The notes under the pieces were generated by a model, which was not told the origin of the DNA, did no database searches, and worked only from the letters and a program-made list of their open reading frames with translations. A DNA stretch of 64,000 nucleotides from Sphingobium fuliginis. GTDB taxonomy: Bacteria; Pseudomonadota; Alphaproteobacteria; Sphingomonadales; Sphingomonadaceae. This document shows positions 51,125-61,015 of this stretch, one piece after another (position 1 is the first letter of the stretch; every line of letters begins with the position of its first letter). A program made the translations under genes and the position numbers. The DNA lies in the NCBI RefSeq assembly GCF_004152845.1, contig NZ_SEON01000007.1, forward strand, positions 124,001-188,000. The letters are read 5' to 3'.

Positions 51125-52312
51125 ATGCGGCCTGCCTGCGACAGAATCTGGACCCATGCGCGTCTTGCGACTTTGCGGGATGGGGTGGGTGTCGTCGAAG
51201 ACGGCGCGGTGGGGGTGCGGGATGGCTTGATCAGCTATGTCGGCAGTGCGGACGGCGCGCCGGATGCGGTCGAGACGATCGATTGCCAAGGGCGGTGGAT
51301 CACGCCGGGGCTGATCGATTGCCATACGCATCTGGTGCATGGCGGCAACCGGGCGGCGGAGTTCGAGATGCGGCTGGCCGGGGCCCGCTATGAGGACATA
51401 GCGCGGGCTGGGGGTGGGATCATCTCCACCATGCGGGCCACGCGGGAGGCGAGCGAGGAGGCGCTGGTCGAAAGCGCCCTGCCCCGGTTGGATGCGTTGA
51501 TCGCCGAGGGCGTTACGACCGTCGAGGTGAAGTCGGGCTATGGTCTGGACCTCGACAATGAGGTCAAGATGCTGCGGGCGGCGCGGCGGTTGGGGAGCGA
51601 GCGGGCCGTTTCCATCAGGACCAGTTTTCTGGGCGCGCATGCCCTGCCGCCGGAATTTTCAGGCGACGCGGACGGCTATATCGATCTGGTCTGCGGCATG
51701 TTGCCGGAGATTGCGCCGCTGGCCGACGCGGTGGATGGGTTTTGCGAGGGGATCGGCTTTTCCCCGGCGCAGATCGGAAGGCTGTTCGAGGCGGCCGGGC
51801 GGCTGGGGCTGCCGGTGAAATTGCATGCGGAGCAATTGTCGAACAGCCGGGGGGCGGAACTGGCGGCGCGGCATGGGGCGCTTTCCGCCGATCATCTGGA
51901 GCATCTGGATGCGGCGGGGGTGGCGGCCATGGCGCGGGCGGGGACCGTCGCGGTGCTGTTGCCGGGGGCCTTTTACTTCATGCGCGACACGCAGGCGCCG
52001 CCGGTCGAGGCCTTGCGGCGGGCGGGCGTGCCCATGGCGGTCGCGACCGACTGCAATCCGGGGACCGCGCCGCTGACGTCGCTGCTGCTGGCGATGAACA
52101 TGGGGGCGACCCTGTTCCGGCTGACGGTCGAGGAATGTCTGGCCGGGGTGACGCGGGAGGCGGCGCGCGCGCTGGGGATGCTGGAGCGGGTCGGGACATT
52201 GGAGGTCGGCAAGCGGTGCGACCTTGCCGTCTGGGACATCGAGCGGCCGGCGGAACTGGTGTATCGCATGGGGTATAACCCGCTCCATGCGCGTGTGTGG
52301 AGAGGAATATGA
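51125..52312 (+). CDS. hutI: Imidazolonepropionase
   Basis: A 395-residue amidohydrolase that opens imidazolonepropionate to formimidoylglutamate. Metal ligands appear in [14 protein letters not shown] near 66-79, KLHAEQLS near 238 and ADHLEHLD near 260, with TDCNPGTAP near 316 for the metal-binding Asp. ATG 51125 is preferred because GGAA lies six bases before it, whereas ATG 51119 would leave no room. It overlaps hutH by four bases. Confidence 0.94.
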   Translation: MRPACDRIWTHARLATLRDGVGVVEDGAVGVRDGLISYVGSADGAPDAVETIDCQGRWITPGLIDCHTHLVHGGNRAAEFEMRLAGARYEDIARAGGGIISTMRATREASEEALVESALPRLDALIAEGVTTVEVKSGYGLDLDNEVKMLRAARRLGSERAVSIRTSFLGAHALPPEFSGDADGYIDLVCGMLPEIAPLADAVDGFCEGIGFSPAQIGRLFEAAGRLGLPVKLHAEQLSNSRGAELAARHGALSADHLEHLDAAGVAAMARAGTVAVLLPGAFYFMRDTQAPPVEALRRAGVPMAVATDCNPGTAPLTSLLLAMNMGATLFRLTVEECLAGVTREAARALGMLERVGTLEVGKRCDLAVWDIERPAELVYRMGYNPLHARVWRGI

Positions 52313-53829
52313 AGCTGGTTCCGGGCGCGGTTTCGCTGGGGCAATGGCAGGCGATTTACGAGGGCGCGGCGGTGGCGCTGGACCCGGCCTGCGCGCCCCG
52401 CATCGCGGCCGGGGCGGCGGCGGTCGAGCGGATATTGGCGCGGCATGAGCCGGTCTACGGGATCAATACCGGCTTCGGGAAGCTGGCGAGCGTCAGGATT
52501 GGCGACGATGATCTGGCGGTGCTTCAGCGCAATATCGTGCTGAGCCATGCGGCGGGGACCGGTGCGCCCTCCCCCGTGCCGGTGGTGCGGTTGATGATGG
52601 CGTTGAAGCTGGCGAGTCTGGCGCAGGGCGCTTCGGGCGTTCGGCCGGGGACGGTGGCTTTGCTGGAGGCGATGGTGGCGCGAGGCCTGATTCCTGTGGT
52701 GCCTGCGCAGGGGTCGGTGGGGGCCAGCGGGGATCTGGCTCCCCTGGCGCATATGACCGCCGCGATGATCGGGGTCGGGGAGATCTGGGTTTCGGGCGAG
52801 CGGGTGCCTGCCCTTGAAGCATTGGCGCGGGCCGGGTTGGGGCCGGTGGAACTGGGGCCGAAAGAAGGGCTGGCGCTGCTCAACGGGACGCAGTTTTCGA
52901 CCGCGAACGCCCTTGCCGGACTGTTCGGGGCGGATCGCCTGTTCCGGACGGCTTTGGTGACGGGGGCGCTCTCGACCGAGGCGGCCAAGGGGACCGATGC
53001 GCCGTTCGATCCGCGCATTCACCGGCTGCGGCGGCATGCGGGGCAGATGGCTGTGGGCGAGGCTCTGGCGGCGCTGATGGCGGGGTCGGCCATTCGCGCT
53101 TCGCATCGGGACCATGATCCCCGCGTGCAGGACCCATACTGCCTGCGCTGCCAGCCGCAGGTGATGGGCGCGGCGCTGGACGTGATGCGGTCGGCCGGAG
53201 CGATGCTGGAGACGGAGGCCAATGGGGTTTCGGACAATCCCCTGATCTTCGCCGAGACGGACGAGGCGCTTTCGGGCGGGAATTTCCATGCGGAGCCGGT
53301 GGCTTTCGCGGCGGACATGATCGCCATGGCGGTCTGCGAGATCGGATCGATCGCCGAGCGGCGGATCGCGATGCTGGTCGACCCGGCCCTGTCGGGACTG
53401 CCCGCCTTTTTGACGCCCCGGCCGGGGTTGAATTCGGGCTTCATGATTCCACAGGTGACGGCGGCGGCCCTGGTGTCCGAAAACAAGCAGCGGGCCTTTC
53501 CGGCGAGCGTGGACAGCATTCCGACTTCGGCCAATCAGGAGGATCATGTGTCGATGGCGGCGCATGGGGCGCGGCGGCTGGCGGAGATGGTGGCGAATGC
53601 GGAAGCCGTGATCGGGATCGAGCTTCTGGCGGGGGCGCAGGGGTGCGATTTTCATGCGCCCTTGCGGTCTTCGCAGGCGCTGGAGCGGGTGCGGGCGAGG
53701 CTGCGCGGGCAAGTGCCGCATCTGGAGGAGGACCGGCATTTCCATGCCGATATGGAGGTCGCCAATCTTCTCGTGCGCGGCGGGGCGGTCGTGGAGGCGG
53801 CGGGGCTGGACCTGCCGGGCGTGCTGTGA
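52309..53829 (+). CDS. hutH: Histidine ammonia-lyase
   Basis: A 506-residue lyase that removes ammonia from histidine to give urocanate. The catalytic MIO group forms from Ala139-Ser140-Gly141 in [25 protein letters not shown] near 50-60 and [12 protein letters not shown], the family motif, are intact, as is the late [25 protein letters not shown] precedes ATG 52309. The stop overlaps the GTG of hutG. Confidence 0.96.
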   Translation: MKLVPGAVSLGQWQAIYEGAAVALDPACAPRIAAGAAAVERILARHEPVYGINTGFGKLASVRIGDDDLAVLQRNIVLSHAAGTGAPSPVPVVRLMMALKLASLAQGASGVRPGTVALLEAMVARGLIPVVPAQGSVGASGDLAPLAHMTAAMIGVGEIWVSGERVPALEALARAGLGPVELGPKEGLALLNGTQFSTANALAGLFGADRLFRTALVTGALSTEAAKGTDAPFDPRIHRLRRHAGQMAVGEALAALMAGSAIRASHRDHDPRVQDPYCLRCQPQVMGAALDVMRSAGAMLETEANGVSDNPLIFAETDEALSGGNFHAEPVAFAADMIAMAVCEIGSIAERRIAMLVDPALSGLPAFLTPRPGLNSGFMIPQVTAAALVSENKQRAFPASVDSIPTSANQEDHVSMAAHGARRLAEMVANAEAVIGIELLAGAQGCDFHAPLRSSQALERVRARLRGQVPHLEEDRHFHADMEVANLLVRGGAVVEAAGLDLPGVL

Positions 53830-54617
53830 CGGACTGGCTGACGGTCGAGCGGGGCGAGGCTCCGCTGGTGGTGGCCCTGCCGCATGCGGGGACCGATCTG
53901 GTCGATGTGGAGGGCGCGTTTCGTTCGCCGGAAGTGGCGCGGCGGGATGCGGACTGGTGGGTGGACCGGCTTTACGGCTTTGCCGGGGATTTGGGCGCGA
54001 CCGTGGTGCGGACCGGGGTGTCGCGCAGCGTGATCGATGTGAATCGCGATCCTTCGGGGGCTTCGCTTTATCCGGGGATGGCGACGACGGAATTATGTCC
54101 GACGACGACTTTCGATGGGGAGCCGCTTTATCCGGGGGATGAGCCGGACGAGGCGGAGATCGCGCGGCGGCGGGAACGGTGGTTCGATCCCTATCATGCG
54201 GCGCTGGCGGGGGAGATCGATCGGCTGCGGGCGCGGCATGGGCGGGTGGTGGTCTATGACGCGCATTCGATCCGCAGCCATGTGCCCCGGCTGTTCGAGG
54301 GGGAGTTGCCGCTGTTCAATATCGGGACTTTCGATGGGGTGAGTTGTTCGGCGGAACTGGCCGAGGCGGTGCGGGCTGTTTGCGTGGGGAGCAGCCATGT
54401 AGTGGACGGGCGCTTCAAGGGGGGGTGGACGACGCGGCATTATGGGGCGCCGGAGCGGGGCATTCATGCGATCCAGATGGAATTGGCGATGCGGGGCTAT
54501 CTGGATGAAGGCGCGGGGTGGCCGCCGGTTTTCGATGCCGGGCGGGCGGCGGGGACGATCGCGGTGCTTCGGGAGGTTTTGGGGGGATGTTTGCGGTTTG
54601 CGGAAGGGGGTGGGTGA
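53826..54617 (+). CDS. hutG: N-formylglutamate amidohydrolase
   Basis: A 263-residue enzyme that splits N-formylglutamate into glutamate and formate. [12 protein letters not shown] near the start, [16 protein letters not shown] near 64-79, [12 protein letters not shown] near 141-152 and [21 protein letters not shown] near 203-223 match the family. The start is GTG 53826, overlapping the hutH stop (GTGA). It is followed by two hairpins before hutU. Confidence 0.92.
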   Translation: MTDWLTVERGEAPLVVALPHAGTDLVDVEGAFRSPEVARRDADWWVDRLYGFAGDLGATVVRTGVSRSVIDVNRDPSGASLYPGMATTELCPTTTFDGEPLYPGDEPDEAEIARRRERWFDPYHAALAGEIDRLRARHGRVVVYDAHSIRSHVPRLFEGELPLFNIGTFDGVSCSAELAEAVRAVCVGSSHVVDGRFKGGWTTRHYGAPERGIHAIQMELAMRGYLDEGAGWPPVFDAGRAAGTIAVLREVLGGCLRFAEGGG

Positions 54618-54643
54618 AGGTGACGTCTCACCCTCACCCTTCC

Positions 54644-54686
54644 GCCGCGCTTTGCGCGGCTCCCTCCCTCTCCCGGTGGGAGAGGG
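54644..54686. repeat. Two hairpins between hutG and hutU
   Basis: GCCGCGC-ttt-GCGCGGC (54644-54660) and CCCTCTCCC-ggt-GGGAGAGGG (54666-54686) are perfect stems of 7 and 9 bp. They look like a dispersed palindromic repeat unit. In the hut operon they may act as partial terminators or stabilise mRNA ends, lowering or separating hutU expression. Confidence 0.7.
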
Positions 54687-54704
54687 AATATGGAAGGATG
54701 TTCG

Positions 54705-56372
54705 ATGACTCGGATCGATAATGGGCGTGTTGTTCGGGCGGATATTGGCACCGTTCTGCGGGCGAAGAGTTGGTTGACCGAGGCGCCTTTGCGGATGCTG
54801 ATGAACAATCTGCATCCCGATGTGGCGGAGCGGCCGGAGGAGTTGGTCGTCTATGGCGGGATCGGGCGGCCCGCGCGGGATTGGGAGAGTTATGACCGGA
54901 TCGTCGAGACGCTGACGCGGCTGGAGGAGGACCAGACGCTGCTGGTGCAGTCGGGGAAGCCGGTGGGGGTGTTCCGGACGCATGCGGATGCGCCGCGGGT
55001 GCTGATCGCCAATTCCAATCTGGTGCCGCATTGGGCGAATTGGGCGCATTTCAACGAACTCGATAGGCGTGGCCTCGCCATGTACGGGCAGATGACGGCG
55101 GGGTCGTGGATCTATATCGGCACGCAGGGGATCGTGCAGGGCACCTATGAGACTTTCGTCGAGATGGGGCGGCAGCATTATCAGGGCGATCTTTCGGGCA
55201 AGTGGCTGCTGACCGCCGGGCTGGGTGGAATGGGGGGCGCGCAGCCTCTGGCGGCGGTGATGGCGGGGGCTTCCTGCCTCGCGGTGGAGTGTCAGCCGAG
55301 CCGGATCGAGATGCGGTTGCGGACGGGATATCTGGATGTGGCGGCTTCCTCGATTGACGAGGCCTTGGCGATCATCGGGGAGAGTTGCCGGGAGAAGAAG
55401 CCGGTTTCGGTGGGGTTGCTGGGCAATGCGGCGGAGGTCTTGCCGGAACTGTTCCGGCGGGGGGTGCGGCCCGATCTGCTGACCGACCAGACCAGCGCGC
55501 ATGATCCGGTGAACGGCTATCTGCCCATCGGGTGGACCGTGGCGGAGTGGATCGAGCGGCGGGAGCGGGAGCCTGAGGCGGTGGCTAGGGCGGCGAAGGC
55601 GAGCATGGCGGTGCATGTGCGGGCGATGCTCGACTTTCAGGCGGCGGGGGTGCCGACGACCGATTATGGCAATAATATCCGGCAGATGGCGAAGGATGAG
55701 GGGGTCGAAAACGCCTTCGATTTTCCGGGGTTCGTGCCGGCCTATATCCGGCCCCTGTTCTGCCGGGGAGTTGGGCCGTTTCGCTGGGCCGCGCTGTCGG
55801 GCGATCCGGAGGATATTGTCCGGACCGACGCCAGGGTGAAGGAGTTGCTGCCCGATGACGCGCATCTGCATCGGTGGCTGGACATGGCGCGGGAGCGGAT
55901 TCGCTTTCAGGGACTGCCGGCGCGGATTTGCTGGGTGGGACTGGGGGACCGGCATCGGTTGGGGTTGGCCTTTAACGAGATGGTGGCGAAGGGAAAATTG
56001 AAGGCGCCGGTGGTGATTGGGCGGGATCATCTGGATTCGGGGTCGGTCGCCTCGCCCAATCGGGAGACGGAGGCGATGATGGACGGGTCGGATGCGGTGA
56101 GCGACTGGCCTTTGTTGAATGCGATGTTGAATGTGGCTTCGGGGGCGACATGGGTTTCGCTGCATCATGGCGGCGGGGTCGGCATGGGCTATTCGCAGCA
56201 TGCGGGCATGGTGGTCGTTGCGGATGGAACCGAGGCGGCGGCCAGGCGATTGGAACGGGTGTTGTGGAACGATCCGGCGACCGGCGTGATGCGGCATGCG
56301 GATGCGGGCTATGAGATTGCCCGGACTTGCGCGCGGGAGAAGGGGTTGGACCTGCCGGGAATATTGGGATGA
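54705..56372 (+). CDS. hutU: Urocanate hydratase
   Basis: A 555-residue enzyme that adds water to urocanate to give imidazolonepropionate, using tightly bound NAD+. [29 protein letters not shown], the NAD region [18 protein letters not shown] near 176-193, the [14 protein letters not shown] segment and the Cys of [13 protein letters not shown] near 348 are all present. ATG 54705 follows GGAAGGA. This closes the five-step pathway in one locus. Confidence 0.96.
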   Translation: MTRIDNGRVVRADIGTVLRAKSWLTEAPLRMLMNNLHPDVAERPEELVVYGGIGRPARDWESYDRIVETLTRLEEDQTLLVQSGKPVGVFRTHADAPRVLIANSNLVPHWANWAHFNELDRRGLAMYGQMTAGSWIYIGTQGIVQGTYETFVEMGRQHYQGDLSGKWLLTAGLGGMGGAQPLAAVMAGASCLAVECQPSRIEMRLRTGYLDVAASSIDEALAIIGESCREKKPVSVGLLGNAAEVLPELFRRGVRPDLLTDQTSAHDPVNGYLPIGWTVAEWIERREREPEAVARAAKASMAVHVRAMLDFQAAGVPTTDYGNNIRQMAKDEGVENAFDFPGFVPAYIRPLFCRGVGPFRWAALSGDPEDIVRTDARVKELLPDDAHLHRWLDMARERIRFQGLPARICWVGLGDRHRLGLAFNEMVAKGKLKAPVVIGRDHLDSGSVASPNRETEAMMDGSDAVSDWPLLNAMLNVASGATWVSLHHGGGVGMGYSQHAGMVVVADGTEAAARRLERVLWNDPATGVMRHADAGYEIARTCAREKGLDLPGILG

Positions 56373-56374
56373 CA

Positions 56375-56414
56375 CTGTTTCAGATTTTTGGGTGATGTGA
56401 TGATCCTGTTTCAG
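56375..56414. promoter_or_regulatory. 9-bp direct repeat upstream of phhA
   Basis: CTGTTTCAG occurs at 56375-56383 and again at 56406-56414, a 31-bp period of about three helical turns. The repeat lies in the 107-base gap after hutU and before phhA. It could be a regulator site or chance. Confidence 0.35.
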
Positions 56415-56479
56415 GAAAACGGGGAATGGGCGCGGAATTGAAACCCCTTTTCCCGTCTGGCGTGCGATAAGGCTTTCCT

Positions 56480-57343
56480 ATGGCACATGCGGAACTGACA
56501 CTTCCCGAAGGCGCGGCTGCGGACTGGACGGTTCCGCAGGACTGGGCGGCCTATACGCCCGACGAGCATGCGATGTGGGACCGGCTGTTCGAACGGCAGG
56601 CGGCGATGCTGCCCGGGCGGGTGGTGCCGGAATTTCTGGATGGGCTGGATATTTTGCGGATGACGAAGCCGGGGATTCCCGACTTTGCCGAATTGTCCGA
56701 GCGGTTGATGAAGCGGACCGGCTGGCAGGTGGTGGCGGTGCCGGGGCTGGTGCCGGATCGGGTGTTCTTCGAGCATCTCGCCAATCGGCGCTTCGTGGCG
56801 GGGCGGTTCATCCGCAAGCCGGAGCAGATCGACTATCTGCAGGAGCCGGACATTTTTCATGACGTGTTCGGCCATGTGCCCTTGCTGACCCATCCGGCCT
56901 TTGCCGATTACATGCAGGCCTATGGCGAAGGCGGGTTGCGGGCCGACCATATGGGGGCGATCGATCATCTCGCGCGGCTTTACTGGTACACGGTGGAGTT
57001 CGGGCTGATGCGGCGGGGCGACGACCTGCGGCTTTATGGCGCGGGGATCGTTTCATCCTTTGGCGAGTCGGTGTTCGCGCTGGACGATGCTTCGCCCAAC
57101 CGGATCGGATTCGATCTGGAGCGGTTGATGCGGACCGAATACCGGATCGACGACTATCAGCAGAGCTATTTCGTCATCGACAGTTTCGAGGATCTTTTGC
57201 GCAGGACTTCGGACGTCGACTTTGGGCCGATCTATCGCGCGCTGGAAGGGGCGAGCGATCTGGCGCCCGATGCGGTGCTGGCGGAGGACCGGGTCTATCA
57301 TCGCGGCACGCAGGACCATGCGCGGGCGAAGATGGCATGCTGA
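56480..57343 (+). CDS. phhA: Phenylalanine 4-monooxygenase
   Basis: A 287-residue pterin-dependent enzyme that hydroxylates phenylalanine to tyrosine. The iron ligands are His127 and His132 in DIFHDVFGHVPLL and Glu173 in WYWYTVEFGL. It has the size of the monofunctional bacterial enzyme without a regulatory ACT domain. No pterin-4a-carbinolamine dehydratase gene (phhB) is seen nearby. It is followed 67 bases later by hpd on the same strand. Confidence 0.95.
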   Translation: MAHAELTLPEGAAADWTVPQDWAAYTPDEHAMWDRLFERQAAMLPGRVVPEFLDGLDILRMTKPGIPDFAELSERLMKRTGWQVVAVPGLVPDRVFFEHLANRRFVAGRFIRKPEQIDYLQEPDIFHDVFGHVPLLTHPAFADYMQAYGEGGLRADHMGAIDHLARLYWYTVEFGLMRRGDDLRLYGAGIVSSFGESVFALDDASPNRIGFDLERLMRTEYRIDDYQQSYFVIDSFEDLLRRTSDVDFGPIYRALEGASDLAPDAVLAEDRVYHRGTQDHARAKMAC

Positions 57344-57410
57344 CGCGGGAGACCGATCCTGTTTTCGCTGCGGGCATCGCGCCTTTTCCATAATCGAGAG
57401 GATTGCCTTC

Positions 57411-58451
57411 ATGGCTGACATCATCAATCCGCTGGGCCTGAACGGCTTCGAATTCGTGGAATTCACCTCGCCCGATCCCGAAGCCATGGGGCGGCAGTTC
57501 GAACAACTGGGCTTCGTCGCGAGCCATCGGCATCCGACCAAGAATATCACCCGCTACAGGCAGGGGCGCATCAACCTGATGCTGAACCGCGACGATGCCG
57601 GGCGGGTGGCGGCTTTCCGGGGCGAGCATGGGCCGTCCGCGAGCGCCATGGCCTTTCGCGTGGCCGATCCGGAGGCGGCGATGCAATGGGCGCTGGAGCA
57701 TGGCGCGAAGCCGACCGATGAGGACGATACCGTGATCCAGGGGATTGGCGGCTCCTATCTCTATTTCATCAAGGATGGGGAAGACCCGTATGCGGGCTGG
57801 GCGGAGTTTGCCGGGTGGCGGGAGGCCGAGGCGGCGAACAATGTCGGTCTCGATCTGCTCGACCATTTGACGCATAATGTGCGGCGCGGGCAGATGCGGG
57901 TGTGGAGCCAGTTCTACCGCACGCTGTTCGGGTTCGAGGAGCAGAAATATTTCGACATCAAGGGGCAGGCGACCGGGCTGTTCAGTCAGGCGATGATCGC
58001 GCCGGACAAGGCCATTCGCATTCCGCTGAATGAAAGTCAGGACGACAAGAGCCAGATCGAGGAGTTCATCCGCCAATATCATGGCGAGGGAATTCAGCAT
58101 CTGGCGCTGACCACCGACAATATCTACGATACGGTGGAGAAGTTGCGGGCGCGGGGCGTCAGGTTGCAGGATACGATCGAGACTTATTATGAGCTGGTCG
58201 ACAAGCGGGTGCCGGGGCATGGCGAGGATTTGGAGCGGTTACGGAAGAACCGGATATTGATCGACGGGTCGGTGGAGAATGGCGAAGGGATTTTGCTCCA
58301 GATCTTCACCGAGAATATGTTTGGGCCGATCTTCTTCGAGATCATCCAGCGCAAGGGGAATGAGGGTTTCGGGAACGGAAATTTCCAGGCCCTGTTCGAG
58401 AGCATCGAGCTGGATCAGATACGGCGCGGAGTGATTTCGGTCGATGCCTGA
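57411..58451 (+). CDS. hpd: 4-Hydroxyphenylpyruvate dioxygenase
   Basis: A 346-residue enzyme of the vicinal oxygen chelate fold that turns 4-hydroxyphenylpyruvate into homogentisate. Iron ligands lie in DHLTHNV (about 151-157), IQHLALTT near 229 and FFEIIQRKG near 309. ATG 57411 follows GAGAGGA. With phhA it forms the upper phenylalanine/tyrosine route. The transaminase and homogentisate genes are not in the window. Confidence 0.96.
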   Translation: MADIINPLGLNGFEFVEFTSPDPEAMGRQFEQLGFVASHRHPTKNITRYRQGRINLMLNRDDAGRVAAFRGEHGPSASAMAFRVADPEAAMQWALEHGAKPTDEDDTVIQGIGGSYLYFIKDGEDPYAGWAEFAGWREAEAANNVGLDLLDHLTHNVRRGQMRVWSQFYRTLFGFEEQKYFDIKGQATGLFSQAMIAPDKAIRIPLNESQDDKSQIEEFIRQYHGEGIQHLALTTDNIYDTVEKLRARGVRLQDTIETYYELVDKRVPGHGEDLERLRKNRILIDGSVENGEGILLQIFTENMFGPIFFEIIQRKGNEGFGNGNFQALFESIELDQIRRGVISVDA

Positions 58452-58763
58452 GGGGGCGAACTCCCCGGTTTGATTTGCTTTGTGCTCCTGCGGCCCGAAG
58501 GGGGGCGTAAGCCAGGGCAGGAGCACGGGGGATTGTGGGGCAATCGGAACCGGTTCGGATCAATCGCGGCTGCTTTTGCGTAGCAGGCGGACGCAAAATC
58601 CCGGCGGCACCATATGCAAAGCGTGCTTTTCGCGACCTGTCCGCACTCCATGACTTTGCACCGTTCCGGTTGCTTCTTTCATGCCCTGACAATCGCCCAA
58701 AGCCTATGAATTCCCTCGGTCGAAGCATTTTGCGTTCACGCAATATGCGCATGGGGGAAAGCG
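58452..58763. other. 312-base gap between hpd and cpaB
   Basis: No gene is supported. It contains the inverted repeat at 58482-58526 and must carry the start signals for the pilus operon. The 200 bases before cpaB contain no clear -35/-10 pair that I can call. Confidence 0.5.
58482..58526. repeat. Inverted repeat after hpd
   Basis: GTGCTCCTGC at 58482-58491 pairs perfectly with GCAGGAGCAC at 58517-58526 across a 25-base loop. It probably belongs to the same family as the short repeat at 609-630, and may help end the hpd transcript. Confidence 0.6.
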
Positions 58764-59675
58764 ATGCGTTTGGGTTTGAGGGCCAGGCTGACGATCGCCA
58801 TCGGGCTGACCGCCGCTTCGGCTTTTCTGCTGCTGGGCGTCAGGGAATTGCGGAACGCTTCCGCCGCGACGGTTGAGGGCCGGGACGCGCCCGCGAGGGT
58901 GGCCGCGCCGGTCGCGCTGCTGGTGCAGGCGGCGCGGGCGATCAGGACCGGGGAGACGATCAGCGCCGCCATGATCCGCAATGCGGCGGGCGATCCGGCG
59001 CGCTTTCCCTATGCCGCGACCTCCGCCGAAGTGGTGGGGAAGGTCGCCACGCGGGAGATTCCGGCCGGGGCGCTCATCGCCCGCGACGCGGTGGGGATGG
59101 AAAGCAAGCTCGCCATTCGCGTGCCCATGGGGATGCGCGCCATCAGCATCGACACGACGGCGGAGATCGCCGTGGCCGGGCTGGTCCGGCCGGGCGACCG
59201 GGTGGATGTGCAGGTCGTCTATCCGGGGGCGGACGCCATCAGCGGGGCGCGGGGAGCCGGACGCAGCCGGGCGCAGACGCTGTTGCAGATGGTGCAGGTT
59301 CTGGCCGTCGGTGAAGTGGTGGTGGGGACGCAGCAGGCGTCCGGAGCCAATGACGGCGTGGAGGGGGCGCTGGCCGCCCCTCCCCCGCCTGCGCGGACGG
59401 TGACGCTGGCCTTGACGCCGGAGCAGGTGTCGACGCTGTCGCTGGCGAAAAGCACGGGCGCGCTGACGCTGTCGCTGCGCAATCCGGCGGATAGCGCGCA
59501 GGTGGCGGTGGCCGTCGCGGCTTCGGCCGGGTTGGAGCCGGGGGTCGCGCCGGTCGCGCCTAGGGTGGTGGCGGTGCCTGCGCCGCGTGCCGTGGTCCGC
59601 CCGGCGGCGCATGCCATCGAACTGGTCGTGGGCGACCGGCGCGAGACCATCTATTCGGGGAGTGGCGGGCGTTGA
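58764..59675 (+). CDS. cpaB: Tad pilus assembly protein CpaB
   Basis: A 303-residue protein with an N-terminal membrane anchor (LTIAIGLTAASAFLLLGV), a SAF-like domain (AARAIRTGETISAAMI, then IPAGALIARDAV) and the RcpC/CpaB region MRAISIDTTAEIAVAGLVRPGDRVDV. CpaB is a periplasmic or outer-membrane partner of the secretin in Flp/Tad pilus biogenesis. GGGGGAAA precedes ATG 58764. It heads the operon visible here. Confidence 0.9.
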   Translation: MRLGLRARLTIAIGLTAASAFLLLGVRELRNASAATVEGRDAPARVAAPVALLVQAARAIRTGETISAAMIRNAAGDPARFPYAATSAEVVGKVATREIPAGALIARDAVGMESKLAIRVPMGMRAISIDTTAEIAVAGLVRPGDRVDVQVVYPGADAISGARGAGRSRAQTLLQMVQVLAVGEVVVGTQQASGANDGVEGALAAPPPPARTVTLALTPEQVSTLSLAKSTGALTLSLRNPADSAQVAVAVAASAGLEPGVAPVAPRVVAVPAPRAVVRPAAHAIELVVGDRRETIYSGSGGR

Positions 59676-61015
59676 GGAATTCCGGGCATTTTGGGTTGAG
59701 CCTTTCGATCCGGTTCAGGGACGCGGATTGGTCTTGTTTTCAGTCATCCCGGCGGAAGCCGGGATCTCCGGCGATAGGGCGCGGTCTGGCCTCACGAGAT
59801 CCCAGCTTACGCTGGGATGACGGTGTTTATGGGCGGCGCGCTGCTCTATGGCCGGTCGCCGGGTTGATCGCGCTGGCCTTGCCCTTGGGGGCGATGGCGC
59901 AGACGGCGTTGCGGGTGAAGGAGCAGCATGTCCTGTCCTACCCCCGCGCCATCGGGCGGGTCGAGGTGGATCGGGAGGGGGTGCTGGCCGTCGCCGCGCC
60001 TTCGGCCCGGTCGCTGCGGCTGACGGCGATCGGCGAGGGAGAGGCGACCGTCAGCGTCTATGGCGGCGATGGCGGGTTGATCGCGCGAGAGCCGGTGCGC
60101 GTGGGGGCCGATGCGGCGGCGAGCGCGCCGGTGGTCCGGGCGGGCGAGCAGGTGGTGGCGGTGGATGTGCAGTTCGCCGCCGTGTCCGCCACGACGCTGA
60201 AGGCGCTGGGGTTCAATTTCTCCAGGCTTTCCGGCGATATTCAGGGGGCGATCGTTTCGCCCAGCAGTCTGGGGAGCGCATCCTTCAATCCCGATGGGCT
60301 GTCGCTGGAGGCGAGCGCGCCGATCCAGAATGCGTTCAACCTGTTCCTCTCCGCCCCCAATCGGGGGATCGGGGCGGTGTTGAGCGCGCTGTCCTCCAAC
60401 GGCCTGTCGCAGCTGCTGGCGCAGCCGACCCTGCTGGTGCGGTCCGGCGAGCAGGCGAGTTTCCTGGCCGGGGGCGAGTTTCCGGTGCCGGTGCCGCAGG
60501 TTTCGGGGTCCGGCAATACGCTGTCCATCCAGTATAAGGAATTCGGGGTGCGGTTGTCGGTGACGCCCTTCGTGTTGTCGAAGGAGCATATCGTGCTGAA
60601 GATCGCGCCGGAGGTCAGCGAACTCGATTATAATAATGGCGTGCAGTTGCAGGGCTATGTCGTGCCGGGGCTGCGGCGGCGGTCGGCGGAGACGACGGTC
60701 GAACTGGGCAGCGGGCAGAGCTTCGTCATCGCAGGCCTCAGCTATTCCAGCCAGACGGTGACGAAGGAGAAGACGCCCCTTCTGGGCGATATTCCGGTGC
60801 TGGGCGCCTTCTTCAAGCGGCAGCAGAACCAGAAGGAGAAGCAGGAGCTGATCATCGTCGCCACGCCCCGGCTGGTGGGGCCGGTGAAGCCGGAGGAGGT
60901 GCCGCCCCTGCCCGGCGCGGCGACGGCGGGCATCGATCCGGGGATAGGCGACATGATTTTGGGCACGGACGGGCTGGACCAGTCCAGCGCGCCCTTCGGC
61001 GTGGTGCGGCGGTGA
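59672..61015 (+). CDS. cpaC: Tad pilus secretin CpaC, start disturbed by a repeat
   Basis: A secretin that forms the outer-membrane channel for the pilus. After the signal-like segment LIALALPLGAMAQ, it has the N-terminal domain (ALRVKEQHVLSYPRAIGRVEV) and the secretin domain with LLAQPTLLVRSGEQASFLAGGEFPVPV near 247-273 and VELGSGQSFVIAGL near 350. The frame opens at TTG 59672, overlapping the cpaB stop, and runs through a palindromic repeat before the signal peptide. No in-frame ATG lies near the signal peptide, so the true start is unclear (TTG 59864 is the only near alternative). Confidence 0.87.
   Translation: MRNSGHFGLSLSIRFRDADWSCFQSSRRKPGSPAIGRGLASRDPSLRWDDGVYGRRAALWPVAGLIALALPLGAMAQTALRVKEQHVLSYPRAIGRVEVDREGVLAVAAPSARSLRLTAIGEGEATVSVYGGDGGLIAREPVRVGADAAASAPVVRAGEQVVAVDVQFAAVSATTLKALGFNFSRLSGDIQGAIVSPSSLGSASFNPDGLSLEASAPIQNAFNLFLSAPNRGIGAVLSALSSNGLSQLLAQPTLLVRSGEQASFLAGGEFPVPVPQVSGSGNTLSIQYKEFGVRLSVTPFVLSKEHIVLKIAPEVSELDYNNGVQLQGYVVPGLRRRSAETTVELGSGQSFVIAGLSYSSQTVTKEKTPLLGDIPVLGAFFKRQQNQKEKQELIIVATPRLVGPVKPEEVPPLPGAATAGIDPGIGDMILGTDGLDQSSAPFGVVRR
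59743..59821. repeat. Palindromic repeat at the cpaB/cpaC junction
   Basis: GTCATCCC...GGGATGAC with inner hairpins CCCGGC-ggaa-GCCGGG and CCCAGC-ttac-GCTGGG. It shares design with the repeat at 2774-2879. It lies in the 5' part of the cpaC frame, where the signal peptide should begin. Confidence 0.75.
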
